Positions 11,394 through 26,100 of a stretch of 64,000 bases of DNA are shown piece after piece. The position numbers and the translations under genes were made by a program. Below the pieces are notes generated by a model. It was given only the letters and a program-made list of their open reading frames with translations. It was not told the origin of the DNA and made no database searches. The stretch is from Polytrichum commune (lineage: Eukaryota; Streptophyta; Polytrichopsida; Polytrichales; Polytrichaceae): positions 10,257,001-10,321,000 of the forward strand of contig OX485807.1 in assembly GCA_950295325.1 (NCBI GenBank). The letters are read 5' to 3'. Within the stretch, counting starts at the first letter, position 1, and every line of letters starts with the position of its first letter.

Positions 11394-13529
11394 TATAAGT
11401 CATGGTATGTAGAGCTGATTCCGGTCTCAAATCATCCAATCAAGGAATTTATGAGTTGCACACTATTTCATGACTTTACCGTTGGATGAATGTGAGGTAC
11501 CCTCATATACAATTCCCTCTCTCCCCGCACTTCATGTTCCATGGACCAAATATTCTGCATATGAAAGGGAATCGCACCAAGGCAAGCATAAAGTGGTAGT
11601 TTTGCCAATCATATGGTGCGGTATTGAACGACCTTGTTGGTTAGTCACTTTGAGTATGGAAAACGTGCCCGTTTTAAGACGAGGAAACATGACACGTAGT
11701 AGACCTCGTGACAAGTGGCACCCATCAACCCCCTCTACTCCAAAACTTTCAAAAGTGTCCTTGTTTGCATATGGGATCTTGGTTGGCATGCTTTTGGGGT
11801 GGGGCTTCTTTCACTAGACCGTCTAGGGGATTAATAAGTACCTCGTGTGTTTTGTGGGTAAAGGTTATGTGACACCCACCGGGCGGAGGTGAAAACATGA
11901 TATGAACATTGCTTATCCTTCATATTGGTTCCTATCTTAGAGCTTGTTTTTGAGCCTCAAGAAATCATTAGAAATATGGTTACATATCATTAAACTCGGA
12001 TCTTAGTTATTTAATGCAAAAATATTTGGGGGACTTCTGTTGAGGGTTGGGTCTTAACACAAGTGTTTCCATCTAGGTATCCATGTCGTACTTGGGACTT
12101 AGGACTTGGAAACTTGAGTGAGGCGGTAAGTCCCAACTTTCATGCTCTCAACGGTTGAGATTGCATAGATTGACCTCAAGTGGTTTGGGACTTGGAACCC
12201 CCTATGAACCAACCCTTAGTGTTACTTATTATTTGGCAGTCCACGTTGCTAAAATTATTTACAAATAATGTAATATTCTATCAAGTAAGGTTTGTTATGA
12301 CGTTTCATAATGTTCAAACTACTTATTCAAGATTTGCTAGTAGAAATTGAAATTTAGGATAAGGAGTTATAATATTGGGTAACTCCAAGTAGTAAGTGTC
12401 ATTTAACACCATAAATAATGCAATGGAGTTGAATTGATACTTTTTCATAAGGGCCGTGTTTTCATTGCACTCCTTTGGTAGGCGGTGTGAACCAAAATAT
12501 GTGTGAAATAGTATGAAACCTATAATTACTTCTTAAAGTCGATTTGATATTTGAATCAAATTTAAGACTTCGAGTTAGTTTGGTCGAAGTCATATAAGAT
12601 TGATTGGCAACAATCTATTGGGGCTCAACATTTGGTGTTGGATGGATGAGAGGTACGCTCATATGCAATAGATCCATCTCTCCATTTTGCACAAAGTTCA
12701 CAATTGTATATGTATCATGTTGGAATCCAAAATGCTCAAATTTTACTCTACGTAGAATATAAGCAATCATCACTAAATGAATTAGCAGCGGTGGTGATTT
12801 TCACACACCAATGTTTAGGGTTTAGACACATTGGATATTTTTATGTTTTAAAAATGTTCGTGAACATGTTAAATTTCAAGAAAAAGGTTTTGGCACATGT
12901 TTTACTATGAGCTCGAGTTCTAGTAAAATATATATATTATAAGAATACAAGTGCAAAACTTTCACCATTTCATCTTTGTGATAATCTAAATTAAAAACAA
13001 ACCATCCTTTAACAAATTGGTGGATGTTCACTTATCCGTGTAGCTCCCTACAAAAAGTAAGCACACAACCATAAGTTGTTGGTTAAAAAAAACCCCATGT
13101 GTACAAGCTTGTGATAATATCAAAAAATCAGCCAAAACTCAATGGCAAAGAAAGGTAAAAAAAAAATGGTTATAAATTGCATGTATATCATATCTCCATG
13201 CCCTTCAACAAGATTGATTCATTGGTCCCTTGTACCACAACAATATGACATTATCCCAATCAATATTTTGTTTATCAATAAGCATATATGCCAATGCAAT
13301 TTGCACTCAATGCATTGAATGTTTCCAATTTCAAACTAGTTTGTAGATGGCTCTTTATCAAGTTTTGCTAAGAAAAACCTCTCTTGCACTTTGTCGTACT
13401 AGAAGGGATTACTAGCATTGTCTGCCAAACTTTGTTTAACTAATGCACAATTAGTCAATTGGTGAACTATGCACGAGTCATGGTTGCATATTCACAGTAA
13501 GCAAGTCTTGAATGGATACTTTTATATAT

Positions 13530-13836
13530 GCCTCTACTTCTTGCAGGGATATGAAACACACAGTTAGTGCAAGATTCTTAGCAAATAAATTGTGCATGTA
13601 GCTACTTTCCCAAGAAATTTTGAGGTTTCTACGAATATCATAATCATTGTGAAATTGAGGGTTTTGTGAGTTATCAAATGACCATATTGGATCCCCAATC
13701 GTTTAAGTTGATTGTCGTGTCTAGAATACTTAACAAATTTTGAAGATGCCAATAATCTCTTTTCAATGTGTGTCTTTTTGAGGTTTGTTCTTAGATTCAC
13801 ACCCAACCATAAACCACCCAAATATATATGATGCAT
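13530..13836 (-). repeat. Dispersed ~310-bp repeat, reverse copy
   Basis: Read on the minus strand it starts with a TATATTTGGGTGG then GGTTGGGTGTGAATCTAAG stretch and ends with GTGTTTCATATCCC. This is collinear with the plus-strand copies at 29757 and 35340. A partial forward copy (13862-13950) lies 25 bp away, so the pair forms an inverted arrangement. Confidence 0.65.
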
Positions 13837-13861
13837 GTGTTAGATTATATTCTTCTTAATC

Positions 13862-13950
13862 AAACACATATATTTGAGTGGTCTGTGGTTGGGTGAGGAT
13901 ATAAAAACAATCACTATAAAGATACATGTGTAAACAAGAGTGGACTATGT
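13862..13950 (+). repeat. Dispersed repeat, partial forward copy
   Basis: CACATATATTTGAGTGG followed by TGTGGTTGGGTGAGGAT matches the start of the copies at 35340 and 41191. It is truncated after about 90 bp. Confidence 0.6.
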
Positions 13951-15439
13951 CTTCAAACTTAATTAATACTGCACACTGCACACTGAACACAATTGACAAA
14001 ACTTTTGTAGTTAGTTAAGGAATTAACAAACATGCACTTTTGATACCCATAACTAAATGAGGGGAGGTCTAATTTTAAATAGGATATCAAACGATGCTTC
14101 ATAGTTGATTTGCCAATGTAACAAAAGTTGAGTTGTGTACATATAATCGGTAGAATTTGGAGAACACAAAAAGGGGCTTGATCATAAAATTCCATGAATG
14201 GTCATCCTCTATACTTCATGTAGAGACATTTTGATGGTTTGATTGTATAAATTTTATAAACAGGTGGAAAGTTGCAATCTTATGAAGGGTGATTTTTGAC
14301 CCAATTCTATACATTCGGAGATTGAATATTGTAGAGGACCCCCCCCCTTTCATCTTTACATGTGCTAGAATGTAGTTCCCACATGGGATACAAGTGGGTT
14401 GTGGCGAATGTGAGCATGACACATGGCACATTTTGAGGGGATTTTTTTTTGTGTGTGTGTTGGAATAGAGAGCCCTCTACAATAGTAATGTATGGTTGTT
14501 TCATAATTGATTGAGAATCATTCTCTTTCAAATAATAAAATTAAAGAATATTCAATCAAGACCACTTGAGATGTGTTTTTTGGGGGTTCAGCACCAAAGA
14601 TCTAAAATGGGGTGAAAAATACAAAACTTCCAAGTCAAAACCCTTGATATATTTTTAGAAACAATAAATTGTATTTTGTAATGTTTCAAGCGCGGTAGAA
14701 GTCATATATGAATTTGGGGAAAATATACATAAAAATGCTATGCACAAAGATGGTATGGAATTACAAGTGAAAAAGTCTTGCCAGATGCGTGCTTCAAAAA
14801 CACTATAGTGACTTCCAAATACGTCTTGAGCCCACTTTGAGCTCGTTGAGCATTTCAAGGTGGAAAAACCATAATAAGTATCGAAATTTGGCATTGACAT
14901 GACCTCCTTTATATACTATTTTTCAACCCACGCTAACTATAATTCATATGTAGTCTACCAACACAATGCATCCACTTATCAAGATAGGACCTTTTCATTC
15001 TAATGGCACGGAGCTTAGCTACATGGGGTACATGCCCAACATATTCAGCTAGAATTCTTGGTGTCTACGTAAACCCATCCATAGTTTCCAGCGAGACCGT
15101 GGTGGATTATAGAAAAACCCATAAATGATTATTCTAAGACGAATTGACTCCAAACATAGTGTCATAAACTCCGAATTAGTCTAGAGACGTCTCGTTGGAA
15201 TGAATTGCCCCTCAACTTTGTGAGGAGCTTGTTTTACTAGAACCCCTTCATCCACTATGGACAAGTTTACATAAATGCCACAATCCTCATTCTTACTACC
15301 GTAGCGGACACTCTATTCTATCTTTCTAACATAAGAATGTAATTGCCATGTGAGTTTTAAATGGCTTTCAACTAATGTAGGATTGACGCGTGGCATACAC
15401 AAAAGTTGGGGTAGGAATAGATATTATCTTTTGATACTT

Positions 15440-17102
15440 GAAGGGAAAATGGGGTGTTTCGAACCTCCGACGGGCTGACAGATGGCCGCTTCCCGCCCGG
15501 CCTTTCGACTGAGGGGGACCCACCACAAGCCACCTCCTGCCACCGGTCACCGACCCAAGACACATTCCTCACCCGATGATTCCACCGGTGTTTCCCTGTC
15601 ACCATTTCGAAGCCTCGCGCACCACCCGGTGCCACTACATACGACCGGGAGGATCCGGTAATCGACCTTAGAAGTCCCGGGTACCACCTGTTGAAGACGT
15701 GTTAGACCAACCAAACCCCCGGGTACCACTGGGCACTGGCAGTCACCACCTCGCACCTGTGGCCTCCACCCAGTCTCCGCTTTCCATGCTTCGCCCCAAC
15801 GCTTGCTCAATCCCTCCTCCGAATGCGCCTTTCCGCGGCAATCGCCGAATGCTGGTGTAATCTCCAAATAGACGCTTCGGCTACGCTTTCTGCTTCTTTC
15901 GAACCTTGCAGGTAGGTTTTTGGTTGTGGGTTTTGCGGAGCGGTTACGGAAGCTTTCGAGGGTGGACGAGGAAGTTGTTTTTGATTTTGATTGTTTTTTG
16001 ATTGAAGATTGCGCCATCTGCGGTATGTTGTTGCAGATCCAGATGAATTGGTGTAATTTACAATCCACGAGTGCCGAATTTTTTCGGACTTGAGTTGATT
16101 GGAGTTCCTTGGTGTGGTGGATTCTTGGGTTTTGCGGCAACAGGGTTTGAACTTTGTGCTACTGGAAATTCAATTTGCCCTGTTTCGAACAGATTTGGAT
16201 GTGTTGAAGACGTTGGTGTTGTCGTGGCGCGTATTCGGAATTGTTTGGGTGGGAGGGGAGGGGGGGTTTAAGGCGGGTTCCGACGACACAGACTGAAGCT
16301 TTCTGGATCATGTTCTGGAGCTTGGATGTAGATTATTTTGGGATTCTTCGTGCATTTGGTGGAGCCAGTTTGTCAACTATTTTCTGCTCGAGATCACTTA
16401 ATTTTTGCTAATGATTGGAAATATGGGACTAGCGGCTGCCGAAATTCTGAGGAGTGCCGGTGATTTGTGCGCGTTCGAATTTCTCGGACAGTAAATTCTC
16501 TTTTAGGTATGCACTCTTCACGCCATTGTGATGTGAAGCTCCTTCAATCCCATGTGGAATCAAAATAAAATATAAGAATTTACCTGAAACTGGGGTTGAG
16601 AGCTTGTGGTTGGTTGGAATTTGTTCTCAACAGTTTTCTCTTGACAGCTACTCTGATGTTTTTGAATCAACATGAAGACATGTGTTCCATTAGTATAGAA
16701 TTGAGGGTTTTTTCAATGTCAGTTGATAAGTGTTTATTTTGTTTTTCCGAAGGCATGATTGGTTGATGCTTTTGCCATTACTTAAGCTAAGATTCTGGAA
16801 GCCGCGAGTATACACTGTGGATTTAGCCAGATTGTGGGTGGCCTTATGTGGGTATTGGATGCCTTTGAATATTTCAATAGGTAGACGACTTTCTCTGTCT
16901 TAGGGTTCAGTGAATTTTCATAAATTTACTTAGCACAGTTGATGTCCCGTCTTTTGGCTGTGGTGTCTATGCACCAGATTGCAGGTTTAGCAACACAGGG
17001 TGGAGGGTGCAAAACCCTGATTGAATATTCAGGAGTTCCTTTTGAGGCCAAGATGAAAGGATCAGGCAATGTATTCTGGGCTTTTTAGAATTGGTTGGGA
17101 AA
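15440..17102 (+). promoter_or_regulatory. GC-rich promoter and 5' leader region of PIEZO
   Basis: Base composition rises sharply at about 15440 compared with the AT-rich DNA to the left, peaks between 15470 and 15900, and falls off after about 16330. The PIEZO start codon follows at 17103. The 1.6-kb distance and possible splice donors such as the one after 16505 suggest that the 5' UTR contains at least one intron. I cannot place the transcription start. Long open frames on both strands at 15368-16296 have no recognisable protein content and are probably GC-driven. Confidence 0.5.
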
Positions 17103-20100
17103 ATGCAAACCTCAAGTATAGGGGCGTTGGCCCCTTTTGCTTTCTTGTGTGGTGCGTTTCTCTTTTCTTCATAACCCTAAAATTTGGCCACTCACAGCTA
17201 GGCTAACCGTTTATAATATGTGATCTGCATGCATGGTTTGAAAGAAGATGCATAGGGATAGGATACTGCATTTGTTCAAGTACTTAAACTATATTATGGT
17301 AGGTAGCTGGAAAGGTTCATGGGATATATTAGCATGCCAGAAGCCAAGAATCTGGGATGTAGAGTGCCATGTGTATTGAAAACCTTTGTCATCAGACTTT
17401 GATTGTTAATTGTGTTCTTCGCAGCTGCATTTGGAAGCTGGAGCATTGTCTCCCTATGTTTTCTCATTGCCTTCTTCATTCTCCAGTACAAGGTGCAGAG
17501 ACAAGGTGAGAGTTGTTGCACCTCTTTAATGCCCAAATCGTTTTGTGAGGGTATGATATAACACTGGCACTGGATTGGTCTACTAGATGTTATTGTTTTT
17601 AGATTAGCTTCTGACACAACTTCACCTCTTCTTTTTGTAATCTACAAAAGTCCTAGGAATCATGGTCTAATTGCACTCTGTGGATGTGGGCAAGTGTTAT
17701 TATGTCATTGTTCTTGCATGGCATATCAAGGGGAGTCATGATCATGGTGCAATTCCTTGAAATTCAAGCCGTTAATCTTTTTGTGGTTTGATCTCAGAGC
17801 AAGTGCCCAGGTTGCGGTTATGGATTCCTGCTATTGTCTTTGCGGGACTTATAATAATGACAGAAGCAGGTGTAGTAGTCATGTGGATTGTGCTTGGGCG
17901 TGATAGCCATGCATTTGAAAACAATTTGTTCCAGCTAGTGGGTCTGGCAAGGTATAGTCACCACATCAGAATGTGCAGAGCTTTGGCTCTTGTTCCATTC
18001 ACAAGCTCAATCTGTTGTGTAATTCATTTCAGAAATTTGTTATTGAAGTTTGCAGTTTTAGCTTTCTTCACAACTATATTATGATTTTTCTGGTGATCTG
18101 TACTGTGTTACTCACAGCCATCGCAAATGAAAAAATGGTAGCACCAGCCAAGCGATTATTTTGCTTGGCTTTTAGTTTCTTATTGAGATGTATGCTTTCT
18201 TATGTGCTGTGACTGATGAGTCAGTTGATGACACATGTTGGATGGTCAGAACATGCTCTCAATATGCATCTATGCCATTCAATCCAGTTTACATTTGAGA
18301 AGCATACTTGGACATTTGAAATTGTGCTTTACAAGGCCATCTGGTTTGTAAAATTTCAGGCTGGATCCTTGGAATAGCGATGCCGGTGTATTCTTGTCTC
18401 TGCTTCCACAGGTCGCAGCTGCAATGATGGCAACGTCTGCCTTATGCAATGAGAAACATGACTCACCTGGTCGATCACATCACTCTCTCTGGGGTAAGTT
18501 GTTACAGCAAGATTGTTGCACATCAAGACAGAAGTTAATTGCGTAAGTGTCTGTAGCCCAAACATTTACATCTTGAGAAGACCATTTGTGTGATGTCAAC
18601 AATCGTATGAGAAGTCTGCACTAGGTCCCATGATGCTACTTATGTAAGAGAGTAGTGCTGGTTTCCCTATGCCACTCATGTACTTCATTGAACATTCACT
18701 AATTACTATACAGTTTATAGCATCTTTGATGCCACATTTGAGCTTTGACTGTTCTTGGTCTAAAAGTTTGAATTAGGATCTGCCATTACGACTGATTGGT
18801 GTTCTTCATGTTAGTTCTGACATTAGGGGTGGTATACTAAATCTGGCAGATGAGGATGCCCACGAATCCAGAGCCATGGTGCGAAGTTTTGTCCTGCCGC
18901 TGGTGTTGATTCTTGTAGGTGTAGCGAGACCGTCATGGATCGCCCTACCTTATTTTATATACAGCTGCGGAGGTCTCTTCCATTGGGCAATGACTAGCAA
19001 TTTTGTTGGACTATTCTGGTATATATTTATTCATCAACCTACAGAGGTAGACATATTAACAGCTTGGGGGGATTTGAACAAGGGCATCTAATCATAATTG
19101 ATGCCATCTTTTTAAATAATTTGTGCAGTTGCTTGGTGCTTTCACACTATTATACAGGATCTCACTATCCTTTGTGCACGCACCACAAAAATGATCAAAA
19201 CATGTATAAGTGTATGATGTGCAGCATTATAATGTCTACTGTTGGGTTGTACATCAGTCACTAAAATCTAAACTTAACAAGGAGGTCAAAGTGCTGTTTT
19301 CTTATTTGTGCTCTTAAGCACTTTATGCATCTGGTGCTGGGGATGCAGGGGATGGAGACCACTTTTGTTCTACACAGGGTTACACATCTTGGCGCTGTAC
19401 TTGGATCAACTTCCTCTCTCTGTTGTGGAACGCATTAGCGATGCTGCTGACTATGTAGGCTTGTTCAAATCTTCAAGTCAAGATCTAGGATGGCCTGAAG
19501 GCATTCAAACAGTTTCTCTTATTGCATTATTTATTCTGGTAAATTCCCACTCATGATGTGTCCAGTTAAGTTCTGTATCCTGTCGAGCCTAATTGAAGTT
19601 TTGTCATCCACTTGGTACAAACATGTGGTGAGCTGTCTGATTTTGCTCAAGCTGAGATTGTATCCAGTCTTGTGTGGCAATGCATGATGTTTCCTAGTTA
19701 GATTTTGAGATCTGCCTTTTACATTTATATTTCCTCAATTTAAAATGTCGATTTCGTGTCACAGTTATGCTATGCTGTAAATGATATGGAGGAGGAGCAG
19801 AATGACGCTGTGAGTTCAGTTCAGGAAGATGGATTACCAACAGCTTATCGGAATGCCCGGTCCTTCAATGATCAACGTGAAAAGGATGGATCATTGACTG
19901 AAAGCCTGTTGCCTTCTCATCTACCATCTTCACCAAGAGACACAATGTAATGGTTTCTCTAAGGTCCGCTGTTGATTGCATGTATATCATGATTTGCTGA
20001 TTATCTGCAGATTGCAATTTTGCTGGAGTTCAAAGCAATTTTGTGGACTAGCCAGTGCATGATGGACTGCAAAGGCACAGAGCATCGTTTGGCAGGAAGT

Positions 20101-23100
20101 GTTGCTTCCAATCCTATTTGGCATAGATTGACATTGATGTTGTTCTAATCTTCTTCAACCGTCTTTGTAGAGCATCGAGACGATGGGCTTCAAATCAGAG
20201 GCGTGTCATTGCTTTTCAGCGTGCCACCATTAACTTCTTTACTTACGGTTTCCCTGTATGTGACATTTTTTTCAACCATTGCAATTTCACATGCCTTTCA
20301 GAAATTCTTGTTTTGTGAAATGATGTGTTGAGTAAGTTTTGGCATTTGGCATCCATGTTTTGTTGTTTTCTTAGTTGTGTGTGTTTTTTTATACAGTATA
20401 TTTTTGGATAGTCTTTTTGGAGTTGTGAGTAAGGGATTTTATAGATGGGCAATCATATCTGGGTTTTGTAAGATTAAGGGCCAGTTAATAGAAATTTAAA
20501 TTGCATGTAATATGTCAATGTCATTGGAACAGATATGTGTGGTGGCTCTTATTTGCTGGAGCTTTGCGTATGCCAGTTTTTGTGCATTTGGCCTACTTCT
20601 CTATGTGGGCTACATCTTCTTCGCCCTCCCTTCTGTCCTTACTTTGCGCTGCCTCAACCCAGTTTTACTTGGTTTCATCTTGACGTGGGCATTGAGTACC
20701 TATCTCTTCAATGCGGCCTTCTCAATCATGATGGATACGTTTGATATGGTATGTTATGTTACCCTCTCTTGTCCTTCTGAATATGTGTATTGCCTTGCTC
20801 TTTCTCTGTGTTCTATATAGCTGCACTTTCACCTGAATGTTGAACTTTTCTGGCTTCAGGATTTGGACACATGGCACACAATCGGGTTGTGGCATTATTC
20901 CACACCAGGATTATTTATATTTGCACAATTTGTGCTTGGGGTGCTTGTGGCCACCGATATTTTTGTGAGCAACAGCATCGTGAATAATTTGAGTGAAATG
21001 GGGCATTCCAGCAGTGAGGAGGCCAGCGAGTCTTTAGAGCAAAGTGAAGGTGCTTTCTATATCTATTTGTTCCTACATGGTTGCTTTCTCACAGTTTGTG
21101 GTTTGAAATCCCTTTTATCATATTTGGTTTCACTTTTATGTTTGTAATTCGTCCTTGGTTGTTTTTGGCTCTTACAACTCTTTGACTTCTTATCATGCCA
21201 AATTTATTGTTATGGGTATGATGTCTTGTGCCAGACAAAGAAGATATGAAGGTTTTGGCAGTGGCTGTATTTGCATGGTGCGCTCGGGAATGTGCAGACA
21301 TCATATCACTGCTCCTGATATTTACTGTGGGGATGAAGGATGGTCTGCTGCATGCAATTTACAGTAATGACATTCACTTCTGTTGTTTGGCATCCTGATT
21401 TAACTGCATTTGTTTCCAATACTAGAGTTCTGATGTAAATGGTACAATTATATTCATTTATGTGATATTTATGATAGTGTTCCTGTCATTCTGGTTTTGC
21501 TTTCATGTGTTATCGGTTGTTAGTTAGATTCAGAGTCTAAATGGTATTTGAGAAAGAGTCTAAATGGTATTGAGAACTTTTGAGGCCCTAAATCATGATA
21601 TGACAGACAAGTATAATTGGAAAATTCTTTCAAGGGTGGCAATTTTGTTATCTCACTTTGAATTTTCTTAATTGGTTTTAATAATTATTGGCTTGCAGTG
21701 GGCTTCTTCATTGTCCATTTGGTGCGCTCTTCTGTTGGAAGGCGAACTAGACAGCATCTTATCCTGTTATGCGAGCTGCACTTTGCTGTCTTGTACTTAC
21801 TGCAGCTGGACTGGATTTCTGCACTACTTGATGAAAACCAGGCGTTGCTGAAGCCCACACTCTCTTTTTTAGGTGTGATCACTTGTTGTCAAATTTTCCA
21901 TGTTTTGCATGCTACACTGCTTTAGGCAACTACTTGAAGCTAGGATGGTTGAGATTGGCAAATTCTTAACCTGAAACTATGTTGGTACAGGAGTATGGAC
22001 CAAAGCAAAGTTTGAAGACTTTGCTGTCATTGGAGCGCTACTACTCTTCTCAGCTGTGCAAAACCATGGCTTGACTGTACTTAGTTCTCTCTCCAGTACT
22101 GTACAGCAGAGTCCTCATCCACCTCTTGGGTGGGGTATGCTGCAGAGCAATAACAGGCGGGCCATTCTGTTGTCAGTCTATACTAGTCACAATGTTGGAA
22201 ATCTTCAGCAAGAGCACAACTTCCAAGGTGTAATTTTGTAGATCTGTCTGTTGTTCTGTGGACACAGTGTGAATTGAGATTTCATAGTATCCATGTAACC
22301 ATGTGGTTCATGTCTCTTTTGTTTTTCATGTTCTCTTTTCCCAGTCTTTGTGAGTATGCAAGAATAAGTTTTGAAGCCAGGGCATGAAGTTGCATGTTTG
22401 AGTTCTTTCTATTATATGATTGTTTTACCATTATTTTGAATTGCTGTTAGTGTGTGTTGCATTCACCTTTCGGTTAACAGACATTTGTGGCAAGATATGA
22501 GACACTCCTGTTAGTCAGTGACTACTATTAACTTATCTTGTCATTGAACGCACTTAGTAATCAAACTCATTCTGAGACGTGCTATTTGTTTTGCAGTGAA
22601 TTGGATTACCAAGAACCTGACTCATTCCACCGAATGCCTACGATATGTCTACCGCATGTTTGGAACCTATATTGCCTACACCACGGTCCTATTTGTCATT
22701 TATGCCCTAGAGCAGAACATCATCTCATTTGGGTACCTATGCCTCTTATTGTTCTGGGTGATGGGTCGTCAGGTGGTTGGGAAGTCAGAGCGACGATTAT
22801 GGCTGCCCCTGATGGTGTTTGCAGGACTGGTCTTTGTTGTACGCTACATTCTGAGTGCTTTTTCAGGACTACAGCCCTTTGTTGAAGCCTATATTCCTCT
22901 GTTCCAAGGCTTGGGATTTGATCCTGCAGCATCCATGTTTGGAAATCTTTGGGATTGCCTGACGATACTAGTAGTTATGCAACTCTTCCGGTTTGAGCGC
23001 ACACAAACTAATTCCAATCTAGATGATTCTGAACAGGCAGGCGATCATATCAACTTGAATATTGGGTACATTGGTTTTCTTAAGCGGTTTTTGATCCTTC

Positions 23101-26100
23101 ATAGCGGCAAGATATTATCTATAGCTGTGTTCTATGCAGCCATATCTCCTGTAAGCGCATTTGGGTTTTTATACCTTGTAATGCTTGTTGTGACCTGCAA
23201 CATGTCGAAGACTGCCCGTTTGCCAGGTCAAGTGTATGCACAATACACTGCTCTATTGATGATACTGGAGTACCTCTTTCAGATGTGGGGAGAACAAGAG
23301 GAGATGTTTTTGGGTCAAGTGCATGGAGATTTTGCGTACTGGTTGGGACTCCGTATGTATGGAAGTGGCTTTTATGCCACAGAGGTAGGGATGCGAAGTA
23401 AAGCATTAGTTTTGGTGGCATGCACATTGCAGTGTACATCACTTGGATGGCTTGAGCTTCTACCAGCCTCTCTCCGAGTGGATGAACGCTATGAGGAGCC
23501 ATGTTTATTATTTCTTCCATATCCACGCAGGAATCGGAGTTCTTTTCGCTCTAGTGTTGAGCCCTCTATTCAGAATGTGGCCACCCCAAGCTCCCAAGTT
23601 TTCAGAGACAAGAGTTTATTTGAAAGCTCTCCAGGTTTAACGGCTGAGAAGTCTGGCGCCTCTGTGGCTCAATCTAGTGCAAAGAAACTGGCACCTCGAA
23701 CACCATCTCAAGATGACAGTGAATATCCTCCGCGAGCACTCTGGGGTAATGGATATGAGAGCCGCCAGTGGACAAAGAGAGCCATGCTTTTGCAAAAGCA
23801 TGATAGATATGAAGCACAGATACGGACGTTGAACATATTTGCCAAGCATGTTATTGAGCATTTTTGCCAGCTTTATGGACTTGAAATCTGCATGCTGGCT
23901 TTACTGGTGGCAAGTTTTGCACTCCTCAATGTGGTGTCATTGGTCTACATCTGCATTCTTGCACTCTGCATCCTGCTGAACAAGCGAAGTCTGCGGACAG
24001 TGTGGCCCTTCTTTGTTGTTCTATTTGGATGTATTCTGGTGTTTGAATATGCAGTGCTGGGTAAACCACCTCCAGAGTGGATTGTGCCAGATTCAATGCT
24101 TGAGAAGAAGACACTGGTGCGGTGTGCAGATTGTTTACAGAGCTACACTGGGCACTTCTCATATTGCTGGCAGTGTTGGCTTGGTAAAGCTTTCTAGACT
24201 TATTTCTGTTGGTAGTGAAACCAATGAACAGTAGTTTGGCTGTTTAAGTCTTATGTTGCCATTTACATGCTCAACTATCTGATTTTTACTGAATATTGTA
24301 GCCTTTCAATCGATCAGACAGTTTCTTGATTTGCCTACAGATTCTAATTGAGAGTGGTCATAATCATGTATCTGGCTAAAGTGGTTTTGCAAGGTTTCTG
24401 TTATTCATTCGCTGGTGTTTTAGTTTGCTTTCTCTCTCGTGATATCCTTAGGTTGTTCTTTTGTACTTGTTGGAATATGAAGTTTGGGTACTTGGAAGGA
24501 TATTGGGCTGTTGGGAAATGCTTAGTAAGCTTGGTGGGTATTGATGTGCAGGGTTGGCAATTGATGACCGACAAATGTTGGTGGCAAACTTCATGGTGTT
24601 CTTGATTTCATGTTTTCAGTTACGAGCAAACATGTCAGCAGGGGGTTTGGACACTCGGTCATTCCATGCAGCGATAATTCCAGCAAGCGACCGGTTAGCA
24701 TGGAAGGAAATCTCTTATGAAACAACATCACAGTGGACTTGGCTGGACCATCTGCGCTTCTTCTTTTATCATTACCTTCTCCATGCAGTCCTCATATTGG
24801 TCTTCATAACAGGAACCCTGCAGTATGATGTTCTGCATTTGGGTTACCTTGCCTTTGCACTTGTATTTTTTCGGATGTGGGACACTATAATGGTGAAGCG
24901 AAATTCGGTTTTCTGGGTTTTGCGACTATACAATTTTATCCTCATCCTTGCTTCACTAGGATATCAAGCACCATACTTTGGCTATTTGGGTGGTCAAGCT
25001 TGTACACTTCCTCTTGGATTGTATAATATTGTCGGCCTATATAAGTATGACTATGGCTTCCGGATTACAGAACGCTCTGCTCTAGTTGACATCACCATCT
25101 TCTGCCTTGTTGGCCTCCAATCACATATTTTCCGGTCCCGTGAATTTGAGCAAGTGTTGCGATACATTGAGGCTCAACAGGTGGAGGCCCGTGCACATGC
25201 TCAGGTAAAGACCTTCAGTGAAGTTTACCTGATATAGAAGGTTTTGAACTTGTTCCATATCGTCATCATGCTTGGGCTCAGCTAAACAAGGGAACTTGAA
25301 GTCAGGCGACCATAAGCACATAAAACATCTTTGCATCAGTTCTGCCTGATTAGGACCTCTATGGAATGGCATGTCAACATTTCATCTGATGTTATAATTT
25401 CCCTCTTTGTGACATGAGTTCCAGAGTCCAGAATATCATGCTTTCAGTTTTCTATAGGTTGACTCATTGTTCGTAGATTAAGAAAATGAAGTGATATGGT
25501 CTGCAGGAGAACAAGGCAGCATGGAAGAAGGAGCAATTGCAACGGATAAGGGCAGCAGAAGAGCACAAGCAACATCGGCGAAAACAAGTGGAAAAGATGA
25601 AGTTTGATATGCTCCACATGCAATTACATCCTGATGTTCCAGAAGCGAACCCCTCGTCAATTGAGTTGGACGATTGCGGGGGTCCATTGCGCCCATCACC
25701 CTCACCATTTAGACATAAAATGAACACCCCCAGGTCTATTGAACGCATTGCCTCTGAACTAGCTGATGCCAGGAAACCAGATCCTGGGCCAGTGCGAGGA
25801 CTTAGTTTTGATTCACAGTCCCCAACTCACATTGCCCATTCTGATGGAAGCGACGAAGAATATGTTGGCACTAGACGGAGGAAAAATGCACTCAAAGCTC
25901 AGAGTAATGTGGGTACTGACAAGGAGCAGCCAGAAGAAGCTAATCATTCGGGGAAGCTTAGGCATGCAGTGACAGACTCAGCAGTCATCAGCCAAACGGT
26001 GGCAGGAATGGGTATGGGTAGTCCCAAGCTTCCAACTTCAAGGAGCCTGGAATCTGAAAGACTAAATCAACAAACCTGGAATAGTGCAATTCCCGGGTTG

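Larger units (their letters stand above)
8760..15430. other. AT-rich intergenic DNA with small repeats only
   Basis: No protein-coding gene can be supported. The open frames here are short and carry no known motif. The only structure I can point to is the inverted repeats and dispersed-repeat copies listed separately at 10863, 11246 and 13530. Confidence 0.6.

Noticed and set aside
15547-16140. 197-codon open frame on the minus strand upstream of PIEZO
   Set aside because: No recognisable domain, and it lies in a GC-rich leader where stop codons are rare. Overlapping frames in other phases are equally open, so I regard it as a composition artefact.
23119-23526. Minus-strand open frames inside the large PIEZO exons
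   Set aside because: They are antisense shadows of an exon with clear coding content on the plus strand.
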